Below, piece after piece: positions 1-8,572 of a stretch of DNA of 64,000 bases. The stretch spans positions 215,551 to 279,550 of the forward strand of contig CALOBW010000044.1 of NCBI GenBank assembly GCA_942491525.1, read 5' to 3'. Made by a program: the position numbers and the translations under genes. Under the pieces are notes generated by a model. That model worked only from the letters and a program-made list of their open reading frames with translations, did not search any database and was not told the origin of the DNA. This stretch comes from CAYWBU01 sp942491525. GTDB lineage: Bacteria; Desulfobacterota; Desulfomonilia; UBA1062. Positions within the stretch are counted from its first letter, which is position 1, and every line of letters starts with the position of its first letter.

Positions 1-1327
1 GATCCTTGCGCAGCCGCTCCTCATCACGCACCTCATAGACGCCTGGCACCACAGCCTGCAAGCCGGGCAGACTGATATCCTCATCCATAAAGAGAAAGGT
101 GCCGGTCATGATACGCCCCTTGGCGCGGCTCAGGGCCCAGCCGGAAACGGTCTGGATGACATTTTCCGGCAGATGGTGACGCGAGATGCGATCCAGGAAG
201 GCGCTGATATTGGCCATATCCCAGCCATAGGCGAAGGCGCGCTGGATCGACTCGCGGGTGATGCGATAGATGCTGGCCATATCGGGCCGCACCAGATCGG
301 CAATTTCGCCTAAGGAGACATGGTCGACCGGATCAAGATCACGCGGCACCAGGATCTCCATGTTGGGCTGAACGATGACCTCCTCGGCGTAAGAGTGCAG
401 CTCCTGGGCGAGCTGTCCGCTGCCGATGGCCTGCCCGACCGCGCCGGCGAAACGCAGCCAGCCGTCGGCCTCTTCGACAACCCCCAGACGCAGCCACTCA
501 TCCAGCAGCACGGGCAGCACATCGACATCAATGCCCTCAAAACTGTCCAGCAGGTAGAAGCCGAGCTGGCGCAGCAGGCGGCGCCGGGAGACCGGCCCGT
601 CGAGCAGCAGAGAGGCCTTGTACTCCAGGCCGTTGTACTCACGGCACGCGCGGAAGAAGCGCCAGACCTGATAGCGCACCTCGCCGCTGATGGCCAGATC
701 CGAAGCGCTGCCAGGCACAACTTCGAGCGTGCCCTGCGTGCTGCGCAGCAGTCTCAGGTCAACCAGCTCCCAGTAGACGGCCCGCACATCCATGAAGTCA
801 CCCAGGACCTCGTCCAGCAGCTGCCAGCCCTTCTTGAATGGCTCCATGCCGGCGCGACAGCGCAGCTTGTTGGCCATGATCAGATTGAGCATCACGATAT
901 GGTCCCAGAGGGAGATGGAAACGGCCGGCCGCCACTCCAGGGTGTCCGGGACGGCCTCCCTGAAATGATCTGTGAGCAGCTCCTGCAGGGCCGGCAGCAG
1001 CACTGCCACATCGCGCCCGGTGATGCCGACCTGATAGATCAGGCCGAGGCGCCCCAGACGGCCCAGCCGGTCGCGCAGACCGTCCAGATCGGCCCGGTAG
1101 ATCTTCACCAGCAGATCCCAGTGCACGGAGCCCTCCAGCTGCCAGACGGTCTCCAGCAACTCGAGCTCCGCCGGCTCTATCCTGGCCAGCACCCCGCGCA
1201 GCCGCGCTTGATCTTCAAGGGCCGCCACCAGCTCGTCGGCGGCGGCGTCATGCCCCAGGATCTCCGCCGAGATCAGACCCACCATATAGGCCGGGATGCC
1301 CCCGATCAGCTCACTGGTTGAAATCAT
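1..1327 (-). CDS. Helicase-associated protein, XPB partner (3' end outside window)
   Basis: Reading the minus strand from ATG 1327 gives an open frame of 442 codons that runs off the left edge, so the C-terminus is missing. It overlaps the end of the XPB helicase gene by 17 bp, so the two are probably translationally coupled. The protein is acidic and helical at first. Near residues 325-395 it has the pattern typical of the domain called Helicase_C_3, found beside bacterial XPB: VIVQPNMEILVPRDLDP, then a segment with YRITRESIQRAFAYGWD. In mycobacteria a gene of this family also sits next to the XPB gene. A role as helicase partner or DNA-binding accessory is inferred from family and context. 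No catalytic motif is visible. Confidence 0.8.
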   Translation of the reverse strand, partial: MISTSELIGGIPAYMVGLISAEILGHDAAADELVAALEDQARLRGVLARIEPAELELLETVWQLEGSVHWDLLVKIYRADLDGLRDRLGRLGRLGLIYQVGITGRDVAVLLPALQELLTDHFREAVPDTLEWRPAVSISLWDHIVMLNLIMANKLRCRAGMEPFKKGWQLLDEVLGDFMDVRAVYWELVDLRLLRSTQGTLEVVPGSASDLAISGEVRYQVWRFFRACREYNGLEYKASLLLDGPVSRRRLLRQLGFYLLDSFEGIDVDVLPVLLDEWLRLGVVEEADGWLRFAGAVGQAIGSGQLAQELHSYAEEVIVQPNMEILVPRDLDPVDHVSLGEIADLVRPDMASIYRITRESIQRAFAYGWDMANISAFLDRISRHHLPENVIQTVSGWALSRAKGRIMTGTFLFMDEDISLPGLQAVVPGVYEVRDEERLRKD

Positions 1328-2996
1328 CCAGGCTCCACTCCTCAATCATATACTTATAACCCTGCTCGGCCAGAAAGACCTGGCGCTTATGGGCGAAATC
1401 CTCTTCACTGGAGCGCTCGGTAACCAGCGAATAGAAGGTTGAGACGCGCTCTTTGGGGCGCAGAATGCGGCCAAGGCGCTGGGCCTCCTCCTGACGCGAG
1501 CCGAAGGTACCCGAGACCTGAATGGCCACCGAAGCGTCCGGCAGGTCGATGGCAAAATTGGCCACCTTGGAGACCACCAGCACCGGCACCTCGCCCTGAC
1601 GGAAAGCCTGATAGAGGGCGTCGCGGCGGCTGTTGGGCGTGCTGCCGGTGATCACCGGCGCATTCAGCCGCTTGGCGATGCGCTTAAGCTGCGAGATATA
1701 CTGGCCGATGACCAGGGCCGGCTCGTCGGGATGCTTATGCAGCAGCTGCATGGCGGCCTCGTCCTTGAGATGATTCTCGGAAGCGATGCGGTACTGCTGG
1801 CGGTCGCTGGCGGCCAGATACTCGGCCTCCAGGTCGGGCGGCAGCGGCACGCGCACCTCATGGCACTGGGCTTCGGCAATGAAGCCCTTGGCCTCCAGCT
1901 CCTTCCAGGGCACGTCATAACATTTGGGCCCCACCAGGCTGAAGGTGTCATCCTCCAGGCCGTCCTCGCGGATCAAGGTGGCGGTCAGCCCGAGGCGGCG
2001 CTTGGCCTGGATCTCGGTGGTGGCCCGAAAAACCGGCGCCGGCAGCACATGCACCTCATCATAGATCATGAGCCCCCAGTTGAGCGCCTGCATCAGTTTC
2101 ATATGCTCGAAGGGGCCATTCTTGTTCTTGCGGTAGGTCAGAATCTGATAGGTGGTGATGGTGACCGGCCGGATCTCCTTGCGCGCGCCGGAGTACTCGC
2201 CGATCATATCTTCCGTCAGATCGGTCTTATCGAGCAGCTCATTGCGCCACTGATGCACGGCCGCCACATTGGTGCAGAGGATCAGGGTGTAGGTCCCGGC
2301 TTCGGCCATGGCGCCCAGGGCCACCACGGTCTTACCGGCGCCGCAGGAGAGCACCACCACGCCCTGACCGCCGCCCACCGAGCCGCCGCGCCAGAAGTGC
2401 TCGACGGCTTCGCGCTGATAGGGACGCAGGGCAAATTCGCGCCCGGTGAGGGTCTCGGGCCGCAGCCTGATCTCCAGCGGATCACCGGGCTCATAGCCCA
2501 CCAGATCATTGACCGGATAGCCCTGTTTGATCAGAATATGCTTGAAGCGCCCACGCATATCGGCCGGGATCAGGAATGACTTGCTATCATAAACATCCAC
2601 GATGTGCTGCTGAATGCGCGGCTTCTTGGTGATCTCGTTCATGAGGGCCGAATTCTCGATCTCAACCCGCAAGTTCTCGGCATCATGCCTGAAGAGCCGG
2701 ATGGCATCCCAGCGATCAAAGGACTCCTGCAGCTTGAAGAGCACCCCGGGCGGCAGAGCGTAGCGCGAATAACGCTCAAGCCGCTCCAGCACAGCATCGT
2801 AGGTCAGGCCGGTAGCGGCCGCATTCCAGATGCTGAGGGGCGTCAGACGGTAGGTGTGCACATATTCGGGCGACTTGATCAGCTCGGCAAAGGGCAGGAT
2901 TGCATCGCGCACGGTTTCATAATTATCGGCCATGACTTCCAGCAAAATGCTGCCGTCACTCTGTACAATCAGTGGTTTATCATTATTATTTTTCAT
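1311..2996 (-). CDS. XPB/Ssl2-type DEAH-box DNA repair helicase
   Basis: This 561-residue protein is a superfamily 2 helicase of the XPB group, which unwinds DNA 3'-5' in repair or transcription-coupled processes. The N-terminal XPB damage-recognition-like region covers about residues 1-180. Walker A is SCGAGKT at 217-223 and the Walker B box is DEVH at 313-316. Motif III is LTAT, followed immediately by an RED triplet, a feature of XPB. Motif VI is QRLGRILRP near residue 505. Length matches bacterial XPBs. The start at 2996 gives MKNNNDKPL; its ribosome binding site is weak. The gene overlaps its downstream partner at 1-1327. The cytoplasmic helicase assignment is firm; the biological pathway in bacteria is poorly defined. 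Confidence 0.93.
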   Translation of the reverse strand: MKNNNDKPLIVQSDGSILLEVMADNYETVRDAILPFAELIKSPEYVHTYRLTPLSIWNAAATGLTYDAVLERLERYSRYALPPGVLFKLQESFDRWDAIRLFRHDAENLRVEIENSALMNEITKKPRIQQHIVDVYDSKSFLIPADMRGRFKHILIKQGYPVNDLVGYEPGDPLEIRLRPETLTGREFALRPYQREAVEHFWRGGSVGGGQGVVVLSCGAGKTVVALGAMAEAGTYTLILCTNVAAVHQWRNELLDKTDLTEDMIGEYSGARKEIRPVTITTYQILTYRKNKNGPFEHMKLMQALNWGLMIYDEVHVLPAPVFRATTEIQAKRRLGLTATLIREDGLEDDTFSLVGPKCYDVPWKELEAKGFIAEAQCHEVRVPLPPDLEAEYLAASDRQQYRIASENHLKDEAAMQLLHKHPDEPALVIGQYISQLKRIAKRLNAPVITGSTPNSRRDALYQAFRQGEVPVLVVSKVANFAIDLPDASVAIQVSGTFGSRQEEAQRLGRILRPKERVSTFYSLVTERSSEEDFAHKRQVFLAEQGYKYMIEEWSLDDFNQ

Positions 2997-3086
2997 CGGA
3001 ACAAAGAAGGATCACACATCTCTTTTCAAAAGGCAAGTGGTCATTTTTAATTAAAGTTATTCAAAATAATCAGCGATGAAGGGGAT

Positions 3087-3164
3087 ATGCAGAACAAACT
3101 CCACGATGCCGACCCCCATCTGCATGGTCTCAGGCAGTCTGAATTCAATCGAAACGGAGAGTGA
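3087..3164 (+). CDS. Possible 25-residue leader ORF ahead of the glycosyltransferase
   Basis: A short frame begins at ATG 3087, three bases after the ribosome-binding-site-like AAGGGG. It ends with TGA at 3162-3164, five bases before the preferred start of the glycosyltransferase. Its peptide (MQNKLHDADPHLHGLRQSEF...) shows no recognisable motif. The position would suit translational coupling, but it may be chance. An in-frame upstream ATG for the glycosyltransferase at 3127 competes with this reading. Confidence 0.2.
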   Translation: MQNKLHDADPHLHGLRQSEFNRNGE

Positions 3165-3168
3165 GAGT

Positions 3169-4380
3169 ATGGAGCGCATAGAGAGAAACCCAGACAACAT
3201 TCAGAAAGTTGATATCGTGGTGGGTATCCCATCCTACAATGAAGCCGAACTGATCGCCTACCCGACCCAACAGGCAGCGCTGGGCCTGCAGCAGTACTTC
3301 GGCCATCTCAAATCGGTCATCATCAACTGCGACAACTACTCGTCCGACGGCACCCCGGATGTCTTCATGAACACCGACACCGGCAACATCCCCAAGATCT
3401 ACATCTCAACCCCCCAGGGCGTGCGCGGCAAGGGCAACAACTTCAAAAATCTCTTCGATAAGGTCATCGAACTTGAAGCCGAGGCCATCGTGGTGGTTGA
3501 CGCCGACCTCAAGAGCATCACCCCGCGCTGGATCAAAAACCTAGGCGAGCCGCTCTTCAATGATTTCGGCTATGTGGCCCCGCTCTATGTGCGCCACAAG
3601 TACGACGGCACCATTACCAACAACATCGCCTATCCGCTGACCAGATGCCTCTACGGCCGCCGCGTGCGCCAGCCCATCGGCGGCGACTTCGGCTTCTCGG
3701 GCCAGCTGGCCAAGCTCTACATGCAGAGCGAACTCTGGAACGAGGAGGTCAGCCTCTTCGGCATCGACATCTGGATGACCACCATCGCCATGAACGAGGG
3801 CATCCCGATCTGCCAGGCCTTCATGGGGCGGCCCAAGATTCACAAGCCCAAGGACCCGGCCTCCGACCTGGGCCCCATGTTCAAGCAGGTCATCGGCACC
3901 ATGTTCAACTGCATGAACACCTACACCGACAAATGGATGCATACCCGCTGGAGCAAACCGACCGCCATCTTCGGCTTCGGCCTGGGCGAGGACGAAAAGC
4001 CCCCGGCCGTCCACGTCACCAAGGAGAAGCTCTACGAGAACTTCACCTCCGGCATGCGCAACTTTGATTACAGCATCGTGCTTTCGGCAGAGAACATCGG
4101 CAAACTGCAAGAGATCGCCACCTTGGAGCTTAATTTCTTCGAGATACCGCCAGAGATCTGGGCGCGCATCCTCTTTGATTTTGCCTACGCCTACTGCCGG
4201 CCGGACAGCGACCAGGACCGGTTGATCGAGATCCTGATCCCGCTCTACTTCGGCATGACCCTCTCGTTCGTCAACAAGACCGAAGAGCTGAACATCCAGC
4301 AGGCCGAGGAGTTCCTGGAGGAGATGTGTTTAATATTTGAGCAGACAAAACCATACCTAATTGATAAATGGAGTCTCTAG
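3169..4380 (+). CDS. GT-A family glycosyltransferase (glucosyl/mannosylglycerate synthase-like)
   Basis: The protein of about 403 residues is a GT-A fold sugar transferase. It opens with the nucleotide-sugar binding motif VGIPSYNEAE, then IINCDNYSSDGTPDVF, a VRGKGNNFKNLF segment, the metal-binding DXD-type VVDADLKSITP, and a QPIGGDFGFSG acceptor region. The overall plan resembles enzymes making glucosyl- or mannosylglycerate compatible solutes, but the substrate is inferred and uncertain. I place the start at 3169 because GGAG at 3156-3159 is correctly spaced; an ATG at 3127 in the same frame is possible. The stop is 12 bp before a response regulator gene, so the two, together with the PHP gene, probably form one transcript. 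Confidence 0.8.
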   Translation: MERIERNPDNIQKVDIVVGIPSYNEAELIAYPTQQAALGLQQYFGHLKSVIINCDNYSSDGTPDVFMNTDTGNIPKIYISTPQGVRGKGNNFKNLFDKVIELEAEAIVVVDADLKSITPRWIKNLGEPLFNDFGYVAPLYVRHKYDGTITNNIAYPLTRCLYGRRVRQPIGGDFGFSGQLAKLYMQSELWNEEVSLFGIDIWMTTIAMNEGIPICQAFMGRPKIHKPKDPASDLGPMFKQVIGTMFNCMNTYTDKWMHTRWSKPTAIFGFGLGEDEKPPAVHVTKEKLYENFTSGMRNFDYSIVLSAENIGKLQEIATLELNFFEIPPEIWARILFDFAYAYCRPDSDQDRLIEILIPLYFGMTLSFVNKTEELNIQQAEEFLEEMCLIFEQTKPYLIDKWSL

Positions 4381-4392
4381 GAGGAGGAAATA

Positions 4393-4764
4393 ATGGCAAA
4401 AATATTGATTGTCGATGACGAGAAGCACATCAGACTATTATATTCTGAGGAACTGGAAGACCTGGGCTACGAGGTCACCACAGCCGAGGACGGCGCCAAT
4501 ATCGTTGAACTGATTGAAAGCGAGAAACCGGACGTGGTGGTGCTGGACATCAAGATGGTCTCATCCAACGGACTGGATGTTCTACAGAAAATCCGCAATA
4601 AATACTACAATATGCCGGTAATTCTCTGCAGCGCCTACGGCAGCTACAAGGTTGACATCAAATCGATAGCCGCCGATGCCTATGTCATCAAATCATCCGA
4701 CCTGACCGAGCTTAAAAACAAGATCGAGCAGGTTCTGGAGACCGATGTCCCCGTTAAGGAATAG
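4393..4764 (+). CDS. Single-domain (CheY-like) response regulator
   Basis: The product has 123 residues and is just one receiver domain with no output domain. The acidic pocket is Asp8-Asp9, the phospho-acceptor is Asp52 (VVVLDIKM), the switch Ser is Ser80 (ILCSAYGS) and the conserved Lys is Lys100 (YVIKSS). All catalytic positions are present, so it should be phosphorylated by a histidine kinase and signal through protein contact. AGGAGGA lies just upstream of the ATG. It is sandwiched between a glycosyltransferase and a PHP phosphoesterase with gaps of 12 and 3 bp, which suggests it controls or is co-expressed with that sugar pathway. The cognate kinase is not adjacent. Confidence 0.9.
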   Translation: MAKILIVDDEKHIRLLYSEELEDLGYEVTTAEDGANIVELIESEKPDVVVLDIKMVSSNGLDVLQKIRNKYYNMPVILCSAYGSYKVDIKSIAADAYVIKSSDLTELKNKIEQVLETDVPVKE

Positions 4765-4767
4765 GCC

Positions 4768-5592
4768 TTGCACGTCAAGGCCGATCTGCATATCCACTCT
4801 AACCATTCAGATGGCGAACTGGCTCCCGCGGAGCTGGTACGCCTCTGCCATAAGCTGCACCTGCAAACAGTAGCCCTGGCTGACCACGACACCGTCAGCG
4901 GCATCCCGCCCATGCAGGCGGCCGCCAACGCCCTTGGACTCGAGGTGATTCCGGCCATTGAGATCAGCGCCCAGCACGACCCCGGGACCCTGCACATCCT
5001 TGGCTACTTCAAGGAGTACCCCAAGAACCTCGAAAAAGAACTGCAGCAGCTGCAGCAGGGCCGCCAGAAACGCCTGCCGCGCATGATTGACAAACTCAAC
5101 CAACTCGGCATGCAGATCACCGCTGACGAGGTCCTGACTGAGGCCGGCAGCGGACAGGTCGGCCGCCCCCACATCGCCCGCGTCATGCTCAGCAAGGGCT
5201 ACATCAGAAGTTTCGAAGAGGCCTTCAACGGCTACCTCGGCAAGGGCCAGCCGGCCTACGTTGACAAGGAGAAGCTGCCCTGCGATGAGGCCATCGCCAT
5301 GATCAAACGCCATCGGGGCCTGGCGGTTCTGGCCCACCCCTTCAGCCTTGAGATGGAGGATCACGAACTGATCGCCTTCATCGAGCAGACGCCGGCGCTG
5401 GACGGCATCGAAATCTTCCACTCCCAGCACACCAAGGCCCAGCGAAGACTCTACAAGCGCCTGGCGCGCCAGCACGGCCTGCTGACCACCGGCGGCACCG
5501 ATTTTCATGCCCCCAACAATATGCGCCCCGGTCAGCACGGCATCGATATTGAACGCCTGACGCAGTTCAAAGAGCGCCTGAGAAACCTCTAA
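4768..5592 (+). CDS. PHP-domain metal-dependent phosphoesterase
   Basis: The 274-residue protein belongs to the PHP family related to 3',5'-nucleoside bisphosphate phosphatase / RNase AM (YciV). Metal ligands are visible in HIHSNHSDG (His8, His10, Asp15), ALADHDTVSG, the Glu of IEIS, VLAHPFS, and the C-terminal GGTDFHAP. The start codon is TTG at 4768, set by AAGGA about 7 bases upstream; no ATG fits. It starts 3 bp after the response regulator stop, so it is the last gene of that operon. A cytoplasmic phosphatase acting on nucleotides or RNA ends is the family expectation; the true substrate is unknown. Confidence 0.87.
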   Translation: MHVKADLHIHSNHSDGELAPAELVRLCHKLHLQTVALADHDTVSGIPPMQAAANALGLEVIPAIEISAQHDPGTLHILGYFKEYPKNLEKELQQLQQGRQKRLPRMIDKLNQLGMQITADEVLTEAGSGQVGRPHIARVMLSKGYIRSFEEAFNGYLGKGQPAYVDKEKLPCDEAIAMIKRHRGLAVLAHPFSLEMEDHELIAFIEQTPALDGIEIFHSQHTKAQRRLYKRLARQHGLLTTGGTDFHAPNNMRPGQHGIDIERLTQFKERLRNL

Positions 5593-5610
5593 CCAATAAG
5601 CTCAAAGAAC

Positions 5611-5660
5611 GGCATATTTTTGCCATTTTAGAGCACATTCAAAGGCATATTTTTGCCATT
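5611..5660. repeat. Two exact 17-bp repeats with inner dyad, 33 bp apart
   Basis: GGCATATTTTTGCCATT occurs at 5611-5627 and again at 5644-5660. Each copy carries the inverted arms GGCA and TGCC. A looser relative, GGCATATTAATTGC, starts at 5764. The 33-bp period is about three helical turns, so the copies lie on roughly the same face of the DNA. They sit in the 223-bp gap before the first of the three paralogous lipoprotein genes and look like operator sites. The regulator is unknown. Confidence 0.45.
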
Positions 5661-5815
5661 ATAGAAACTCGATTGCCATTCGAATATCACTCAAATTATA
5701 AACCCAAGTCTAGAATTTAGAACTCAATGTATTTCATCATAGTTATAAAACCGACCACGACATGGCATATTAATTGCTGTTCATCTATGCATTCCATTAA
5801 GATTACGGAGGAGTT

Positions 5816-7375
5816 ATGAGGAGATTATTCTGGTATTTTTCACTTTTGGCAGCACTTTTCCTGGTTGGTTGCGACGAAGTCAAAGAGGACATCGCCCTGG
5901 TGGCGACCGCCGACTTTGCCGGCAACAGCAATGAGAAGCTGCAGTTCATCAACCTGGATACCCAGAGCATTGAGCGCGGCGCCATCAGCCTGGACATGGA
6001 CAAGCCCAACAAGGTAATCGTCACCCAGGACGGCAAAAAGGCCTATGTTGCCAGCGCCTGGTACCCGCTGCCCCCAGACAGATGGGCCGGCAAACGCCTC
6101 AGAGTCTGGGAGATCGACCTGGAGAACGGCGGAGAGACCCTCTTTGAACCCTGGGAGGCCGGCTACGAGATGGAGTGTGACTTTGCCGACCCCGCCGACA
6201 TCGTCGACAACGAGGACACCTTCCTGGGATCGGTTTTTGATATGGAGCTCTCTGCCGACGGCTCCAAGCTTATCGTGGGCTGCTTCTCGGTCGTCAGAGC
6301 CTACATCACCATCTACGATACCGCCACGCTGAATATGATTGACTACATCACCACCGATCTGACCCCCCAGCCGGGCTTCGGCGCCGACGTTCACCGCCAG
6401 GCCTGGGACTTGGCCATGCACCCCACCAAGAACATTGTTTATGTGCTGGCCGGCGATGGCGTCGACTCAAGTCTGCGCGCCTTTAACCTGGACAACATCT
6501 TCAACGGTTCCGGTATCAATGGTTATTTCCGGACCGCGGACCTGCTTGGTGACAACGACTATGATATTCCCTACAGCGGCGCCGAAAACACCCAGGACTA
6601 CCACCTCGTGGTAGACCCCGAGGGCGAGATGGTGGTTGTGCTGAGCGACAAGATCTATCCCTTCCGCATCGAAGCTGACGGATCACTGAGCGAGCTCTAC
6701 GGCGGCAACGGCGTGGCAGCCGCCCCCGAAAACAACACCTCAACCCTCTACGGCAAGACCGACGTGCTCTTCTCGGCCAGCAAGGATGTCATCTACATCA
6801 ACTCGGCCGGCCTGCAGTTCGGTGACCTGACCGCCGGCGGCGGCTCGGTCTGCCTCGACAAGGGCGACCTTTTAAACGAGTCTCCCTACCCCTATGTCTA
6901 CACCCTGGATGACTTCATCAACAACCTGGGCGACTGGCTACTGGAGAAGCTGCTACCCGAAGAGATCGCCGACCTGCTGGCCAATCTCCAGCTCTACGGC
7001 GTCTCGGCCTCCTATCTCAAGGATGACACCTGCTACATGGTGATCTCGCCCATCGTCTCCATGCGCCTGGTGGAGGGCATGCTGCTGCCGGACTCCCTGG
7101 CCACCGACGGCCGCACAGTCCTGGCCATCAACCAGCCGATCTTCAGCGGCACCATGCCGCTGCTGCTGGGCGCCAAATCCATGGAGATCCATCCGGACCT
7201 GATAGCCGTCAATGCCGACAACAACAGCTTGATGGTCGCCAGCTATTTTGAGAAATCCTGCAAAGGACTCAAAAAGGGCAGCAGCTGGGCTGACATTAAG
7301 GACAAGGGCACCTATGATCTGGGGGCCTACCCCTGGGGTGCCGGCATGATAACCGTCACCAAGCAGAAGCAGTAA
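5816..7375 (+). CDS. Paralogous lipoprotein 1 (beta-propeller-like)
   Basis: The 519-residue product has a lipoprotein signal (MRRLFWYFSLLAALFLVGC, lipid-bearing Cys at residue 19) and should be anchored in an envelope membrane. The mature part contains recurring strand motifs typical of YncE/lactonase-like propellers: TQDGKKAYVAS, LSADGSKLIVG followed by AYITIYDTATL, VYVLAGDGVD-SLRAF, and DPEGEMVVVLSDKIYPF. The fold is inferred. It is the most divergent of three paralogues here (others at 8671 and 10464), and carries inserts around residues 90-130. GGAGGAG precedes the ATG. A strong terminator follows at once. No enzymatic motif is visible; binding or scaffolding is as likely as catalysis. 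Confidence 0.78.
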   Translation: MRRLFWYFSLLAALFLVGCDEVKEDIALVATADFAGNSNEKLQFINLDTQSIERGAISLDMDKPNKVIVTQDGKKAYVASAWYPLPPDRWAGKRLRVWEIDLENGGETLFEPWEAGYEMECDFADPADIVDNEDTFLGSVFDMELSADGSKLIVGCFSVVRAYITIYDTATLNMIDYITTDLTPQPGFGADVHRQAWDLAMHPTKNIVYVLAGDGVDSSLRAFNLDNIFNGSGINGYFRTADLLGDNDYDIPYSGAENTQDYHLVVDPEGEMVVVLSDKIYPFRIEADGSLSELYGGNGVAAAPENNTSTLYGKTDVLFSASKDVIYINSAGLQFGDLTAGGGSVCLDKGDLLNESPYPYVYTLDDFINNLGDWLLEKLLPEEIADLLANLQLYGVSASYLKDDTCYMVISPIVSMRLVEGMLLPDSLATDGRTVLAINQPIFSGTMPLLLGAKSMEIHPDLIAVNADNNSLMVASYFEKSCKGLKKGSSWADIKDKGTYDLGAYPWGAGMITVTKQKQ

Positions 7376-7380
7376 CCGCA

Positions 7381-7413
7381 AGAGGGGGAACCACATGGCT
7401 CCCCCTCTTTATT
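7381..7413 (+). terminator. Rho-independent terminator after lipoprotein 1
   Basis: AGAGGGGGA at 7381-7389 pairs with TCCCCCTCT at 7400-7408, followed by a short T-rich tail. It starts 5 bp after the lipoprotein stop and also lies at the end of the convergent HAD gene, so it may act both ways. Confidence 0.8.
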
Positions 7414-8056
7414 ATGAATATTCCGCCAGCTCCTGGTAACCGCCCCCCCAACAGCCCCCGATGATGCCGTGCATCTGATTGGAAAACTCCAGCCGCGACC
7501 GAAACTGAAATGCGCGCATGCCGCGGCTGCGGGCTCGTTTAACATGAGCGGTCGAATCATCAATCAGCAAAATCTGTCCCGGGTCAAAACCAACTTTTTG
7601 TGCCACAGCATCAAAGATCTGCGGATCACTCTTAGTCAGCCCCAGATAGTAGCTGTTGAAAACATAATCAAAGTTCTTAAAGAACCCATAGCGCACATCC
7701 AGTCGATCCAGCCAGTCAGTATGATCACTCAAAATACCAACCCCCAGGCCAGCCACCCGCAGACGCCGAACCTCGCGCATCATCCAGCCCCGCAGCACAT
7801 ACCCCCCCAACATAATCTCCCGCAGGTCACAATCATCTCCGCCGATCCCGGTCAGCAGCCTCAATGCCGACCAATACTCTTGTTCGCTGGCACGCCCTGT
7901 GGCATAACCGCAAGCGTAGATCAGATCGTGCCCCAACTCAAAGAAACGTCTCTGGTCAAGACGATTAAGCTTCGCAATAGCCTGCAAACCATTGCGGAAC
8001 CCCTCATCTGCCAGCACACCTCCAAAATCAAACAGAACCAACTTCACTCCATCCAC
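7412..8056 (-). CDS. HAD-superfamily hydrolase
   Basis: The protein of 214 residues has the HAD nucleophile motif LFDFGGVLAD near the N-terminus, a Ser/Thr motif II in LGVGILSDHTDW, a Lys in GLTKSDPQIFDAV, and the acidic motif IV ILLIDDSTAHVKRA. It resembles HAD-IA phosphatases of the haloacid dehalogenase/epoxide hydrolase-like group. I use GTG at 8056, because a perfect AAGGAGG lies 7 bases upstream; an upstream ATG at 8119 would add 21 residues but lacks such a site. It is oriented against the flanking lipoprotein genes and is probably its own transcript. The substrate is unknown. Confidence 0.85.
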   Translation of the reverse strand: MDGVKLVLFDFGGVLADEGFRNGLQAIAKLNRLDQRRFFELGHDLIYACGYATGRASEQEYWSALRLLTGIGGDDCDLREIMLGGYVLRGWMMREVRRLRVAGLGVGILSDHTDWLDRLDVRYGFFKNFDYVFNSYYLGLTKSDPQIFDAVAQKVGFDPGQILLIDDSTAHVKRARSRGMRAFQFRSRLEFSNQMHGIIGGCWGGGYQELAEYS

Positions 8057-8133
8057 CGTTGACCCTCCTTGACCTAAATAGTAACGAGCTGAGTGCCGAA
8101 ACCTAAATTTCTGAGTCATTGTTTTAACTCATC

Positions 8134-8149
8134 TTTACATTTCTTTACA
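8134..8149. promoter_or_regulatory. Direct repeat of TTTACA, 10-bp period
   Basis: TTTACA occurs at 8134-8139 and 8144-8149, exactly one helical turn apart. It lies about 80 bp upstream of the HAD start codon. The spacing resembles sites bound head-to-tail by OmpR/PhoB-family regulators, and similar repeats precede lipoproteins 2 and 3. Function is inferred. Confidence 0.35.
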
Positions 8150-8468
8150 ACTAGCAGACTGACGCTTCTAATATTTGTCTATTATAATTAAATACTTGAT
8201 TACATTCATCTCTGTCATATCTAAACAATTTTACATCCATGTCAATTCAGCCAGATAAAACAGTCAACCCATCTCCGCCACTCCGGATGCATCATGCTGC
8301 CCCAAATTTAAGATCCTGCATCCCAATGAAGGTGGCCCCATTAAGGTCTGCATTTCAATTTGTCAGCCAGGCTTTACAAATTAGGGACACGGCTCGAGAA
8401 TCAAATTCGGCTGAGCAAAAAGCCTTTCGAATACAGGTGTCGCATTATGAACCAATACAAAGTCTACC

Positions 8469-8496
8469 AATTGCAGGCAGTTAACTGACTGCAATT
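8469..8496. promoter_or_regulatory. 28-bp near-perfect palindrome
   Basis: The arms at 8469-8482 and 8483-8496 match at 13 of 14 positions, with CAGTTAACTG at the centre. Two further TTGCAA words follow at about 8502 and 8513. There is no T-run, so it is unlikely to be a terminator. It is probably a binding site for a dimeric regulator about 175 bp upstream of lipoprotein 2. Confidence 0.4.
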
Positions 8497-8572
8497 CACA
8501 ATTGCAAACTGATTGCAAATTACCAGCAACACCAAAATCCATTTATATATTTCCTGAATGATATTCGCTCAT

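Noticed and set aside
320..1321. Long plus-strand frame of 333 codons at the left edge
   Set aside because: It is antisense to the helicase-associated protein, is rich in Gln/His/Leu without any family pattern, and lacks a ribosome binding site. The minus-strand reading gives a recognisable domain.
5593..5815. Repeats as a possible small CRISPR array
   Set aside because: There are only two exact copies of a 17-bp unit with a 16-bp gap, too short for repeats and spacers, and no cas gene is near.
8239..8484. 81-codon plus-strand frame in the intergenic gap before lipoprotein 2
   Set aside because: No ribosome binding site, no protein-like pattern, and the surrounding DNA looks regulatory.
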